Shown here: positions 37,847 to 48,604 of the stretch, one piece after another
How the letters are laid out: each line of letters starts with the position of its first letter
Numbering within the stretch: position 1 is the first letter of the stretch
DNA from: Aphidius gifuensis
Taxonomy: Eukaryota > Arthropoda > Insecta > Hymenoptera > Braconidae
NCBI RefSeq assembly: GCF_014905175.1
Contig: NC_057790.1
Span: 21,912,469-21,976,468, forward strand
Reading direction: 5' to 3'
Length of the DNA stretch: 64,000 nucleotides
Notes under the pieces: model-generated
What the model was told of the DNA's origin: nothing
What the model saw: the letters and a program-made list of their open reading frames with translations, nothing else
Databases searched by the model: none
Position numbers and translations under genes: made by a program

Positions 37847-39497
37847 ATGAGTCAGTTCAAACGATTACGTAAATTAGGCTCGCAAGAAATAAGCTTGATA
37901 AAAAACTATGAAGTTAAAAGTCAAATTACAACACGTTCCTTAAGCAAAAAGAACAATAAGGTTAGTTAAGAAAAAGTGCAGTAGTCTGCATCCCATGCTT
38001 GTAGATTATAATTTATATTATATTGATTATTCTTTTTAGACAGTATACTCTCACCATGATGATAATAATGATGATGATAATAATGATCCATACGCCAAAG
38101 ATATAATGACAATTGAACATGTTAATGATGATTGCCTGGCTGAAATATTCATGTATGTGCCAACATGTGAAAGACCAAAAATTGCACTGGGTAAGATGAA
38201 TTATTAAATTTGAGAAATTATAATTTAGTAATGACAATTAATTAATTTTTTTTTTTTTTTTTTTTTTTTAGTATGCAAAAAATGGAAAACTGCTCTTGAT
38301 GATGCTTGGTTTAATGTCAAAAGCTTAGATTACTTTATTAGATGATGATGAGGTATCCACATTTAAAGAAAAATTATCCAACAGTCGATGGACAATTCAA
38401 TTTTTAAAATCACTACTTTTATAAATCGTGTAATGTTATTTACGAGATTTAGACTTGTCAGTCTATCCTAAATGTAACATACTGCCAGTTATTAATGAAT
38501 ATTGTCCAAATCTTGAAAAACTTCGAATAAGAATCGATTATATTGATGATACGGATAGAGCAATATTTAATAATGTATTTACACATCTTTCTAAACTAAA
38601 AGTATTGAAAATTATATTTGATGGTTGTCTTCTTGGTGAAGATTCATTGGTACCTACAGCTTTAATTAATTCATTGTTGAACGTTGCTGATACATTGATT
38701 GATCTCAATATTTCAAAATGGTCTGAATCCATTAGTGACTGCAGCGCTGTATATCCAGAAGGAATGATTAGTGTATGCAAGCTAAACTTTATATATTTTA
38801 TCTATTGCGAAAATATCATTATTTTTATATTCTTTACATAAGTTTTTTACGTGAATCGTTTATTTTGCAGGTGATGACTCAACTAAAGGCTTTAAGACAA
38901 TTTAGAACTTCTGGTATAAGCCATCCTAATAGTTTAGGCGTTTATTTGAACAATTCTAAAACAATAAGAGTTTTTTCTGACAACAGTTGTTACATTAGCC
39001 ATAAAATTGATAGAAAGGAGCTCTTTGAAAAAATCGAGGTATTAAATATTCTGAATTGGCTAATTCCCGATGATATTATATGTAATATTGCTAATACTAT
39101 GAAACGATTACACACACTACATGTATCATGTCATTGGTTAACCAATACTGCTATCGTTACATGTACAAAAATGAATAATTTAAAATTTATCAATTTTTTC
39201 GGCTACAATAACGTCACTGACTCTTCAATTAAATTGCTGAAAAATTTGACACATTTAAAGGTGCCATTGAGCAATAAAATTACTGATGAATCAATCATTA
39301 AAGTTCTTGAAAATTCACCAGAGATGCAATGTTTTAGCCTGAAGAACACAGGTATAACTCATAAATTTATTGAAAAAGCAGCAGAAATATCAAAAAATCG
39401 TAAAAGGCAATTAAAAATAGAGGTTTCACTTGAACGTGATATGTCTAACACACAAGTTAAATATGAATATTTGACTGTTCGTTATGCTAAAAAATAG
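37847..39497 (+). pseudogene. F-box/LRR protein, copy 2, frame broken in the second shared exon
   Basis: Tandem copy of the preceding gene. Upstream it has its own start exon 37847-37960 (MSQFKRLRKLGSQEISLIKN) and exon 38040-38190, with an extra Asp/Asn stretch before the F-box. The exon from 38272 reads VCKKWKTALDDAWFNV and then stops at 38343 (TGA, after DYFIR). Against copy 1, several small indels lie between about 38325 and 38455. One is a T run shortened by one base in the stretch before AAAATC. The correct frame resumes at 38455 (SVYPKCNILP) and stays open to the splice at 38772 and through exon 38871-39497. As written it cannot make the full protein. It may be a young pseudogene, or some indels may be assembly errors in homopolymers. 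Confidence 0.75.
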
Positions 39498-39574
39498 AAA
39501 CAACAAAATGAAAATTACATAACATTAATTCATTGAAAATTTTATAGTAAAATAGTTTTTTATTTTTTTTTTTT

Positions 39575-39850
39575 CTCTCTCTCACTTTCTCTCTTTTTTA
39601 TCTTCTTTTTTTGGCCTCCTCGTCACTCTCCAGGATGCGAGGGGTTTGATATCTTTGATATTGGATATTTGGATTTGCAATTAGTATGACAAGGAAAAAA
39701 AATATATTATGATTTATAATAAATTTTATCCAGATGTAGTGTGGTAGAATTTTTTACCGACGGAAGATAGTTGATATTCCTACCGCCCGGCAGCGCAAGA
39801 GTCGTTTTCTATTTTTTAAGATGACCTCTAGGTTAAATAAAATATTTTCT
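39575..39850. repeat. F-box cluster flank module, copy 3
   Basis: Third copy, after F-box copy 2. It keeps GGCCTCCTCGTCACTCTCCAG, GCGAGGGGTTTGATAT, TATGACAAGGAAAAAAAATA and TTCCTACCGCCCGGCAGCGCA but has lost part of the middle. No third F-box gene follows it. Confidence 0.8.
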
Positions 39851-41443
39851 GTTTGTAAAAAAAAAAATTTACGTAAACACTCGGCTGCTTATTTTGTTGT
39901 GATATTTAGTGATTAAATTAGCTTAATTAATTATTTTTTTTTGTATAAATCGCTTTGTTTTGTCGTTGTGATCCGATTGAGTGATAAATTATTGCTGAGT
40001 TTTGCTTATTTTATCCAAAAAATGTATATTGTCGAAGGCGGTCAAATTGGACTTGAGACGCCGATGAATTGGCACATAAAATGGCGTCGAAGTAAGTAAA
40101 TATTATTGTTGTTGAGTTTGTTGATGATAAATTTTATGAAAAATAGTTATAACAATAGTTGAATAGTTGATAAATAATTAACAATCAGCAAAAATAAAAA
40201 TTAAATATTTGAGGTTAGGGTTCATTGTCGTTTCAAGCTGAATAAATAAATTATTCATATTTTACAATAAATAATTATTAAAAATGGAGTATTAATTTAT
40301 AAAAATAATAAAAATTATAAGTAAAAAACAAATAACAATTAATAGTGCTATAATTAATTCATTTTTTTGCTAACAATTTTGTCATTTATAGGTAAAAATG
40401 TTATTTAGATTTTGTTATTAATTATTTATTTATTTTTATAGATTCAAAAAAATATGAGGATAAATTATTTATTAAATATGGCTGATCGATAAAAAAAAAT
40501 TATGGAATTTCATTCAACGTGGTAATATTTTATTATTTTTTTGTAGCTAAAGTTTTTTATTTGTCCAACAATTTGCCAATGAATTTTTGTAAAAAAAATT
40601 ACAGATATTTTGAGGAATCAAAGCTGGTGATTAAGGCTCAGAGTAGTCTGTACTGATAATTAATTACACAGCTACTGTTAAAATTAGCATGAAGAGGAAT
40701 TTATTCATACCATTTGTATGGTAAGTTTTAATATATTTTTTAAAGTTGAATAGAAATTATTAAAATTGTATATATTGTATTGTATCCTGGTAGTCGACTA
40801 TTCATTCAGTATTTTTATTGTTTTGTATTTTTTTTTTTTTTTGTTGCAGATGATTTAAGTGCACTGAGTTTAAAAAAAGGACGTCAACTAATTTGGAAAA
40901 ACAAACTAGTATACCTGTTGTAACTGGTAATGTGCTGACAGACACAGATAAAAATCTAAGATGATTCAATAAATAAATTGGCTGTGAATGTCCATGATGC
41001 TGATGGTGATGATAAAAGGTACGTTGGTTTTAGTTTTTCTTCGATAATTTCAATGAAAATGAAATCAATTGAATCAGTAAATATTGATGTGATTGATCAT
41101 ACATCATATTAAATACTGATTAAAACTAAACCAAAAATAAAACTATCATAAATCACGTTGATAGTTTTATAAATTTAAAACAAATTAAAAATTAAATTAT
41201 CTTGAGATATTTTTAATACACCAGAGCTAAATCATGGCTCGAATAAAAGATTAAAATGCGTAATTAATTAGATTTATAATAATAAATTTGTAAAAGAAAA
41301 ATAAACGTAAGATAAATCAAAATCAAGAAGTTAAAAAAGAGCAAAATAAATGCCAAAAAAATGACAAGATTATTTGAGTTACCAAATAAAAAAATGTAAA
41401 GAAAAATTAACAAGAGAAGGAAGAAAATTATTGCCAAATATTA

Positions 41444-41779
41444 ATGAAGCCAAGATGCCAGTATGGAGAACAATACCAGTACCAGATGTTGATGACGTTG
41501 ATGCAACTTGTCAAAGAATTAGCTATGGATCTTGTGGAGCACCAAGCCAAGACATTATGCACGTATGACAAACAACACCAGTACCAGTACAAGTACCAGA
41601 TGATGTGGAATATTTTAGTGATGCCATTTGTCAAGCAACTATCTATGAATCTTGTGGAGCACCAAGCCAAGATATCATGCAAATATAAAAAACAACACCA
41701 GTACCAGATGATGTGGGACATTCTGTTGATGCCATTTGTTAAATCCATGGATCCATGGTACTTGAGGAGGACATACTGA
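41444..41779 (+). CDS. Orphan repeat ORF, 111 residues, function unknown
   Basis: ATG-initiated open frame running through the whole 108-114 bp repeat array. Its repeated peptide includes QYQMMWNILVMPFVKQL and MNLVEHQAK, three copies with the third truncated, rich in Met, Gln, Tyr and Lys. Both repeat periods are multiples of three. Another frame over the same DNA gives VPDDV...SCGAPSQDIM units but is stopped in each unit, and the minus strand is also open for 120 codons. Open frames on both strands suggest this could be a composition effect of the repeat. No known domain is recognised. Confidence 0.25.
   Translation: MKPRCQYGEQYQYQMLMTLMQLVKELAMDLVEHQAKTLCTYDKQHQYQYKYQMMWNILVMPFVKQLSMNLVEHQAKISCKYKKQHQYQMMWDILLMPFVKSMDPWYLRRTY
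41481..41750. repeat. Tandem repeat array, about 108-114 bp units
   Basis: Units begin ACCAGATG at about 41481, 41595 and 41703 and share CTTGTGGAGCACCAAGCCAA and CAACACCAGTACCAG. The third is partial. The spacing differs by six bases owing to one extra GTACCA-like block. Confidence 0.85.
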
Positions 41780-42067
41780 TATATATCCACTTACATCCAG
41801 TTATTATACAATTAAAATAAATAAAATATAAAAATTTATTGTTACTTGTTTTTATTATTATGTTTTTAATTTTTTATCATCAACAAAAATAATATTATAT
41901 TGTCAATTGTATTGTGCTATTTAAATCATCATTTGTTGCTTCATTAATGATAAATTTTTAAGGATTAAAAACACTTGTCTTCAACTCACTTCAACTGCAA
42001 GATATGATTGTACAGGGAAACATTGTTACTGTTTGCATGAAGACATGTTGTTTATTTTAAGAGAGTG

Positions 42068-42124
42068 TTATAATCAAGAAGACTAGAGACTCTGGGTCTA
42101 GGTTTCTAGTCTTCTTGATTATAA
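42068..42124. repeat. Perfect 20-bp inverted repeat with 17-nt loop
   Basis: Left arm TTATAATCAAGAAGACTAGA (42068-42087) is the exact reverse complement of 42105-42124. Two outer wobble pairs could extend it. The size resembles a very short pre-miRNA-like hairpin. It could also be a transposon end or a foldback from a replication error. Confidence 0.6.
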
Positions 42125-42642
42125 TGAAATAGTAAATTTATATACTTTGATATGTCAGAACGAACTGCCACTAATGTTGTAACAGAAAGACATGTTGAGT
42201 TACTCTTTCATTCAGGCATCTGATGAATCGTGAATTTTTCAAATTGAATTTTATTCAAACCCCAAATTTTATCGTTGTTATAATTACAAATCATTTTACA
42301 ATTTAATTGAATAATTTTAAATTAAATTAACTCTATTATTAATTATTAATAATTATTAATTTATTAAATATAAAAGTCAATTTTAAAAATATTTATCATA
42401 CATATAATTTAATAATTTTTATGATTTTATTTTTAAGTGAAATTTCATTTGTCATATCAATCATGAAGTGGAAGCTGAGGAAATCATTTAAATATTTCAT
42501 CTGTTTACTAATTGAACAAATTAAGATCATCATTAACAGGCTGAGTGAGATTCAAGTGAGCATCTAAACATCTTTCATCAGAGATCATCCAAAAAGGTAA
42601 GAGGCCCTCTGGTCACCAATTAAATCATGTATTGTTGCGACT

Positions 42643-42676
42643 CACCTTGATCAAGGTCTTATGATTGATCAAGGTG
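42643..42676. repeat. Perfect 12-bp hairpin
   Basis: CACCTTGATCAA pairs exactly with TTGATCAAGGTG across a 10-nt loop. The left arm plus the next two bases is itself a palindrome (ACCTTGATCAAGGT). Confidence 0.55.
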
Positions 42677-43136
42677 TAAATCTGTTGACCTGTCTATATC
42701 AAATAAATGTGAATAGGATGTCTTTCAGGTACTCCCAAGTCCCAATACCCGAGTTTATTTTTTTTTTTTAAATTACCCTTTTTTCAGGAGTTTTTTTACC
42801 AAGTTTTATTTTACTGATTAGTAAATGCGTAATTTTTTAAAGAGTTTTACGTTTTTTAAAATTTTATGATTCAAATTAATAATCAATATATTTATCTGCA
42901 GCTTTGAGCGCGGATAAATAATTAATATTATTTTTTTTATTACACTTAAATCTGAATAACTTTTTTTTTTTAATATACATTTTATTTTATTTTTTTTTAA
43001 TTTAACATTAATTGTCAATTTTATTTTAATATAAAAAATAATAAATTGCAATAGAACTGATGTTTTTATTTTTTTCAATTATGATTTAAATATTTACATT
43101 ATTTTTTTGAATTAAAATTGAAAAAAATAATATAAA

Positions 43137-44281
43137 TTATCGTGTAAACCACCAAGGTAAAAAAGAATGTTCTTCTGAATTTCCTGGTACTTTCGTCATC
43201 TTGATATTATCATATGGTAATTTTTCAAATATATAAATTGTCTCGTTGTAATCATCCTTCACATTATCCTTGACAAATTGCAAAAATTGGTCAAGAAGAT
43301 TAACACTCATCTCAGCACTCCAATAATGCTGAAAAAAAAATAATAATTAACAATTAATTTAAACAATTAAATTAGTATAATAAATTGTATACTCACAGGA
43401 TATTTTCTTGATATATCTGAGACACTAAATTCTTCAATTTTTTTAACAATGCCAACTTCATTTCTAAATCCACAAATAATTTTATCAATGCCTACCATAA
43501 AACTTTGACACCACCAATCAAATAATTTCCATCTTTCAAATGTAACTTGTTGACCTCTATGTTCAATAATTCTAGAGGTTTTTAACTCAACAAATGTTAA
43601 TTTATCAAGTGGTAATGGTTCCACTATTGTTTTATCTGCTTCAACTCCATCAATTTCAGCTCCATATAGAAGTACTTTATCATTTAAACGTGTTTTAAAA
43701 ACACAATGAAATGCTTCCGTTTCATTAACTGGTTTTTGTGGTTGTGGTGGAATTTCTGGATAATTAGTTAAAAGATATTTTTCAAATTTAAAACCCCAAG
43801 ACATGTATATTCTCTCTTCATATCTTATCATATTTTTTCTTGTTTTTCTTTCTTCAGTATCATATTGACAAATATATAATGTTCCTTTAAATTTAACAAC
43901 TCTCATTGCCCATTCATCTTCATCATTATACAACGATTTCATGATTGTTGTTAAATGTCCACGTCGACAGACAAAATCAGCTTTTAACCATTTACCACTT
44001 TTTGGATCTCCTTTAACTTTATCAACATTATTTTTAATCCATAGAAGTATGTCATTGATGATCTTGTCAAGTCGATATTCATCACGTATTACATTTTCAA
44101 TACCATCATTTAAATCATAATCAGGATTTTTTTTTAAACTTGCTGATGGGTAATAATAGTTTAATTGTGATGTATCGGAGGACCACTTTTTATTCCCATC
44201 AATACTGTAATAACCAATAGCTTTTGGCTTTCCAAAATAAGGAAGTCTATCATCACAAAAATATTTCAATGGAAATAACAT
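43137..44281 (-). CDS. DXO/Rai1-family decapping exonuclease, paralogue A
   Basis: DXO/Rai1 enzymes remove incomplete, NAD or pyrophosphate 5' ends from RNA and degrade it 5' to 3'. Exons 44281-43397 and 43328-43137 give 358 residues (human DXO 396). Family motifs in order: ADFVCRRGHLTTIM (101-114), WGFKFE with E167, YGAEID with E209 and D211, VELKT with E232 and K234, WWCQS with Q259, then CGFRNEVG. All metal- and substrate-binding positions I can place are kept, so activity is likely. There is no signal peptide or membrane segment. It is closest to paralogue B next door (same exon lengths, 885 + 192 nt). Relation to the Drosophila cuff branch cannot be judged by eye. Confidence 0.88.
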
Positions 44282-44469
44282 TATTTTTTTAAAATTAACC
44301 TATTCTCTTGATAAATTTTAATCAAGTATTTATTAATTTTTTAAGACAAAACTATTGTCATTTTTTATTACAACCAGGCGTGTTTGTTTGCTCACAAGTT
44401 ACACAGATAATAAAAGACGATCGTCACTTTTTTTTTTAAACATCAAATCGTTTCTCTCTTTTTTTTTTT

Positions 44470-44640
44470 TTTTTCGTTTATATATTCTTAAACTGTTGTT
44501 TAAAATACTAAATTTTATTCATTCATAAATTATCATTTTTACAATGATTTATTAAACGTTTTTAATTATGAAAAATTTTTATAATTTAAATTAATAATTA
44601 ATATTTTTTAATTAAACTTAAACTCCAAGAAAAACCTTTT
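44470..44640. repeat. DXO upstream module, copy 1 (before paralogue A)
   Basis: Shared text is GTTTATAT...AAACTG.TGTTTA, AAATTTTATTCATTCATAAAT, AATAATTTATTAAACGTTTTTA, TTTATAATTTAAATTAATAA and AACTTAAACTCCAAGAAA. Two further copies lie before paralogue B (about 46240-46420 and 46450-46615). Confidence 0.65.
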
Positions 44641-44892
44641 TATTTTATATTAATTTATTTTTTATTAATTTGTCATTTGATAGTAAAATTTACGATACAA
44701 TATTTATTTATTGATTTATTAAGTAGACAAAAAAAAATATTTTAATTATTAAACAATGCAGCTAATTTTAAATGTTTGATACTGTTATTTATTTTTTTTT
44801 TTAGTTTTAATTCAACATTAAATATTGAATTTTTTTTTATATGAAAAATAATAAATTTACAAGTAAAAAAAATAGAAATTATTTTGTAAAAT

Positions 44893-46045
44893 TTATTGAG
44901 TAAACCATGGAGGTAAAAAAGAATATTCTTTTGAATTTCCTGGTTCTTTACTCATGATAATATTACCATATGGTATTTTTTTAAATAAATAAATTGTCTC
45001 GTTGTAATCATCCTTGACATTGTCCTCGACGAATTCCAAAAATTGTCCAAGAAGATTAATACTTGTCTGGGCATTCCAATAATGCTAAAAAAAAATGAAA
45101 AATAATTATTAACAAATAATTTAACAAAAATTAAAAAACTATAATAAATTTGTTAATTACCAAATATTTTGTTGACATATCTGATACACTAAATTCTTCA
45201 ATTTTCTTAACAACTCCAACTTCATTTCTAAATCCACAAATAATTTTATCAATGCCCACCATAAAGCTCTGACCCCACCAATTAAATAATTTCCATTTAT
45301 CAAATGATTTTTGTTGACCATCATGTTGAATGATTTTCGATGTTTTTAATTCAACAAATTTTAATTTATCAAGTGGTAATGGTTCCATTAATATTTTATC
45401 AGAAACAACTGCATCAACTTCAGCTCCATATAAAAGTATTTTATCATCTAAACGTGTTTTAAAAACACAATGAAAAGCTTCAATTTCATTGACTGGTGAT
45501 TCTGTATCTGGTGGAATTTCTGGATTCTGAGTTGATAAATATTTTTCAAATTTAAATCCCCATGACATGTATTTTCTTTCATCATATCTTATATTTTTTT
45601 TTTCTAATTTATCTTGTTCACTGTCGTATTGACAAATATATATTGTACCTCGATATTTACATGCTCTTATTGTCCATTTGTCTTTTTTATCATACAATGA
45701 ATTCATGATTGTTGTTAGATGACCACGACGACAGACAAAATCAGCTTCAAGCCATTTACCAGTTTTTGGATCAACTGGAACTTTATCATAATTTTTCTTA
45801 ATCCACAAAAGTATATCATCAATTATTTTATCACAACGAGTCTCATCACGTATAACATTTTCCATGCCATTATTTAAATCATAATTAGGATTTTTTTTTG
45901 ATCTTGCTGATGGATAATAATAATTTAATTGTGATGCATCTGATGACCAACGTTTATTTCCATCAATACTGTAATATCCAATAACTTTTGGTTTTGTTAT
46001 TGGTAATTGTTTATTTGAACCAAAAAAACTTTTATACGAGAACAT
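44893..46045 (-). CDS. DXO/Rai1-family decapping exonuclease, paralogue B
   Basis: Second tandem copy. Exons 46045-45161 and 45084-44893 have exactly the same coding lengths as paralogue A, giving 358 residues. It keeps ADFVCRRGHLTTIM, WGFKFE, YGAEVD, VELKT and WWGQS, so the catalytic set is complete. The residue before the motif Gln differs from A (Gly for Cys). Differences from A are scattered, mainly in the N-terminus (MFSYKSFFGSNKQLPITKP) and in the charged linker around residues 140-155. The C-terminus is SFLPPWFTQ. The extra upstream modules suggest its promoter region has been rearranged. Confidence 0.88.
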
Positions 46046-46239
46046 AATTTTTTATTTAAATAAAATATTATTGTCTTGATTAATTTTTAACAATATATTT
46101 TGCTTTTTTAAATAAATTTATTTGTCTTTTATTTCAGCATATATAAAGGCGTGTTCGTTTGTTACAATGTTATTATTTTGAACTGAGGGAACGACTGTTT
46201 TTTTTTTTTTCTCAAACCTCGAATTTTTTTTTTTTTTTT

Positions 46240-46420
46240 TTTTTGTTTTGTTTATGTTCTTTAACCGCTATTTATAATTCCAAATTTTATTCATTTATAA
46301 ATGCTTATTTCCACAATAATTTATTAAACATTTTTATTTATAAAAAATTTTTTAAATTCAAATTAATAATTAATATTTTATTATTAAATTTAAATGCAAA
46401 GAAAAATCTTATTATAATTT
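46240..46420. repeat. DXO upstream module, copy 2
   Basis: Matches the module at 44470-44640, for example AAATTTTATTCATTTATAAA, AATAATTTATTAAACATTTT and TCAAATTAATAATTAATATT. Confidence 0.65.
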
Positions 46421-46449
46421 TATTTTAATCCTCAAATCATCGTTTTTTT

Positions 46450-46615
46450 TTTTTTTTGTTTATATTATCAAACCACTGTTTACAAAATGAATACCAAGTT
46501 TTACACATTCACAATAATTTTATTATAAACGTTTTTATGTATCTTAAATTTTTATAATTTAAATTAATAATTAATATTTTTTTGTTAAACTTAAATTCAA
46601 AGAGACCTCTTTCTT
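46450..46615. repeat. DXO upstream module, copy 3
   Basis: Matches the same module (CAAACCACTGTTTACAAAAT, TTATTATAAACGTTTTTATG, TTTATAATTTAAATTAATAA, TTAAACTTAAATTCAAAGAG). It lies directly behind copy 2 with no gene between them. Confidence 0.65.
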
Positions 46616-47348
46616 TTTTTTCAATTATTTTTTTTTATTAATTAATTTGTCATTTGAATGTTGTTTACAGTTCACAGTAAATATTAATTAATTAATTAAT
46701 TTATTATTTGTAAAAATAAAACTATCGTTGTATTTTTCTAGTAACACTTAAATTGTTGTTACAATACTTAGTCAGTATTAAAGTGACAATGATTTATCAA
46801 CAATGCTTTTAAAATTGACCGTTTATTATTTGTATTTATTTATTTTTTATTCTGTTAATATTTTCGAATGGTTGAGCTTCATACTATGTGTCCTTTTATA
46901 TAAAAAAATATATTGAATCATAAATTACTTATCAACAACTTATTATAATGAGTACGCTACCGATAAGATTATATTTTTCTTGGTACATTAAACAATGAAT
47001 CACTGTTCTAAATCTGGACTTAGTTTTTTTTTTTCTTTCTCTAAGTTATAAAAATTAATTTGTTTTGTTTTTCTTGGAAGTACAATATATATTTTACAAA
47101 CTTTGCAATGCATTTACAGTTTTTTTTTTCACGTAACTCAGTTTAAAATATTAGAATTGTTTTAACATTAGTCAAAATAAAAATAACTAAATATAAAAAA
47201 ATAAATAGCTAAATGAAATAATATACATTTAAAAACAAAAAGAAAAAACAATATATGATTATTGTGATAAGAACAATTAAATTCTTTAGAAACATTTTAA
47301 AAATATTTATCAAAATTAGGTAATTAAATTTTAACAATTTAAATGAAT

Positions 47349-48604
47349 TTACTGTTGGGTAAACCATGTCGGTAGAAAAGCATATTTCGAATGAGGTGAT
47401 GCTGTTGTTACTTTTATATCTTCAAATGGCATTCGTTCAAATACATAGATTTTATTATCATAATCTTCAAGGACATTATTCTTGACAAATTGTAGAAAAT
47501 TATCCAAAAGATTCATACATTTTCCAGCACTCCAATAATGCTGTAAAAAAAAAAAATAAACAAGTAGCTTACAATCAACTTTAACAAATAATAAAAATTA
47601 ATTTATAATTAAATCTAGAATATAATTATATACCTTGTAATTTCTACCCATTTGTGAAACTTGAAATTGTTGAATACTTTCAATAATTCCATTGTCATTT
47701 CTAAAACCACAAAGAATATCTTCAATGCCCACCAGAAAACTCTGACACCACCAACGTAAAAATTTATATTTTTCAAGTGTTCTTTGTTGATGATTATTAT
47801 AAATTGTTTTTGATGTTTTTAATTCAACAAATGATAATCTATCAAGTGGTAATGGTTCATTAATTTTTTCATTAGAATATAAACCATCAACTTCAGCTCC
47901 ATATAATATTTTTTTATCATTTAAACGTGTTGTAAAAACACAATCAAATTCTTCATTTTCATTGACTGGCTTTTCTGGTTGTGGTGGAACAGTTGGATCA
48001 TTTGTTAATAAATATTTTTCAAATTTAAAACCCCATGACATAAATTGTTTTTGTTGAGGTGTTATATTTTCAGCAGCAGCTTTATCTTCATCAGTATCAA
48101 ATGAACAAATATAAATTGTTCCTTTAAATTTAACAGCACACAAGATCCATCCTTCTTTAAAATCATAAAGTGATTTCATTATTTTTGTTAATTGTCCACG
48201 ATAAATTACAAAATCTGCATCAATCCTATATTTAATTTAGAAAATAAACAATTAATCACAATATATTATAAACATATGCTTTAAAATAGTCATCATTTTT
48301 GTTACCATTTTTTAGAATCTGGTGTTGTTGTTAATTTATCAGAATTTAATTTAATCCATCTTAATAAATGATCAATTTTTTCATCAAGATTACTAGCTTT
48401 ACGTATAACATTATCAATACCTTGATTTAAATCAAAATTTATTTTATTTTGTAACTTTGATAGTGGATAATAATAACCTAATTGTTTTGCATCTTGAGAC
48501 CAAGATCTTTCAGAATTAAGACTAAAATAACCAATGATTTTTGGTTTTGTAAATTTTGGAAAACTATCATCACTTGAATTATTACGTAAATGAAATATTG
48601 ACAT
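47349..48604 (-). CDS. DXO/Rai1-family decapping exonuclease, paralogue C
   Basis: Third and most divergent tandem copy. Exons 48604-48306, 48225-47634 and 47540-47349 join in frame to 360 residues. The first intron (80 bp) splits the Trp codon of KKW|IDADF, where A and B have an uninterrupted KW-L-K/E-ADF. The last intron is shared by all three. The motif before the catalytic core is VIYRGQLTKIM rather than VCRRGHLTTIM. The rest is complete: WGFKFE, YGAEVDG, VELKT, WWCQSFLVGI, CGFRNDNG. The C-terminus is AFLPTWFTQQ. The order C-B-A along transcription and the shared lengths of A and B suggest that A and B arose later. Confidence 0.88.

Larger units (their letters stand above)
40020..41821 (+). 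ncRNA. Possible spliced transcript of unknown type
   Basis: Splice-like signals line up on the plus strand. There is a GTAAGT donor after 40091, an acceptor at 40604, GTAAGT after 40720, a strong polypyrimidine acceptor at 40849 and GTACGT after 41018. AATAAA strings lie near 41815. The first segment holds an unusually GC-rich ATG stretch (MYIVEGGQIGLETPMNWHI), but joining it to 40605 reaches a stop after nine codons. It may be a long non-coding RNA with the repeat ORF in its last exon, or an eroded gene. There is no homology call. Confidence 0.3.
41830..43136. other. Intergenic DNA with two hairpins, before the DXO cluster
   Basis: A/T-rich, with two clear inverted repeats (listed separately) and a GC-richer patch at about 42430-42760. 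A short ATG stretch at 42152 (MSERTATNVVTERHVELLF) stops after 21 codons with no clear donor. The right end is the 3' UTR of the first DXO gene. Confidence 0.4.
46046..47348. other. DXO B upstream region and DXO C 3' region
   Basis: About 1.3 kb of A/T-rich DNA with two tandem copies of the DXO upstream module and long poly-T runs (near 46200-46245 and 46442-46458). The open frame at 46159-46428 is T-rich noise across the module. The right part is the 3' UTR of paralogue C. Confidence 0.5.

Noticed and set aside
46159..46428. 89-codon open frame upstream of DXO B
   Set aside because: Mostly poly-Phe from T runs across a duplicated non-coding module.
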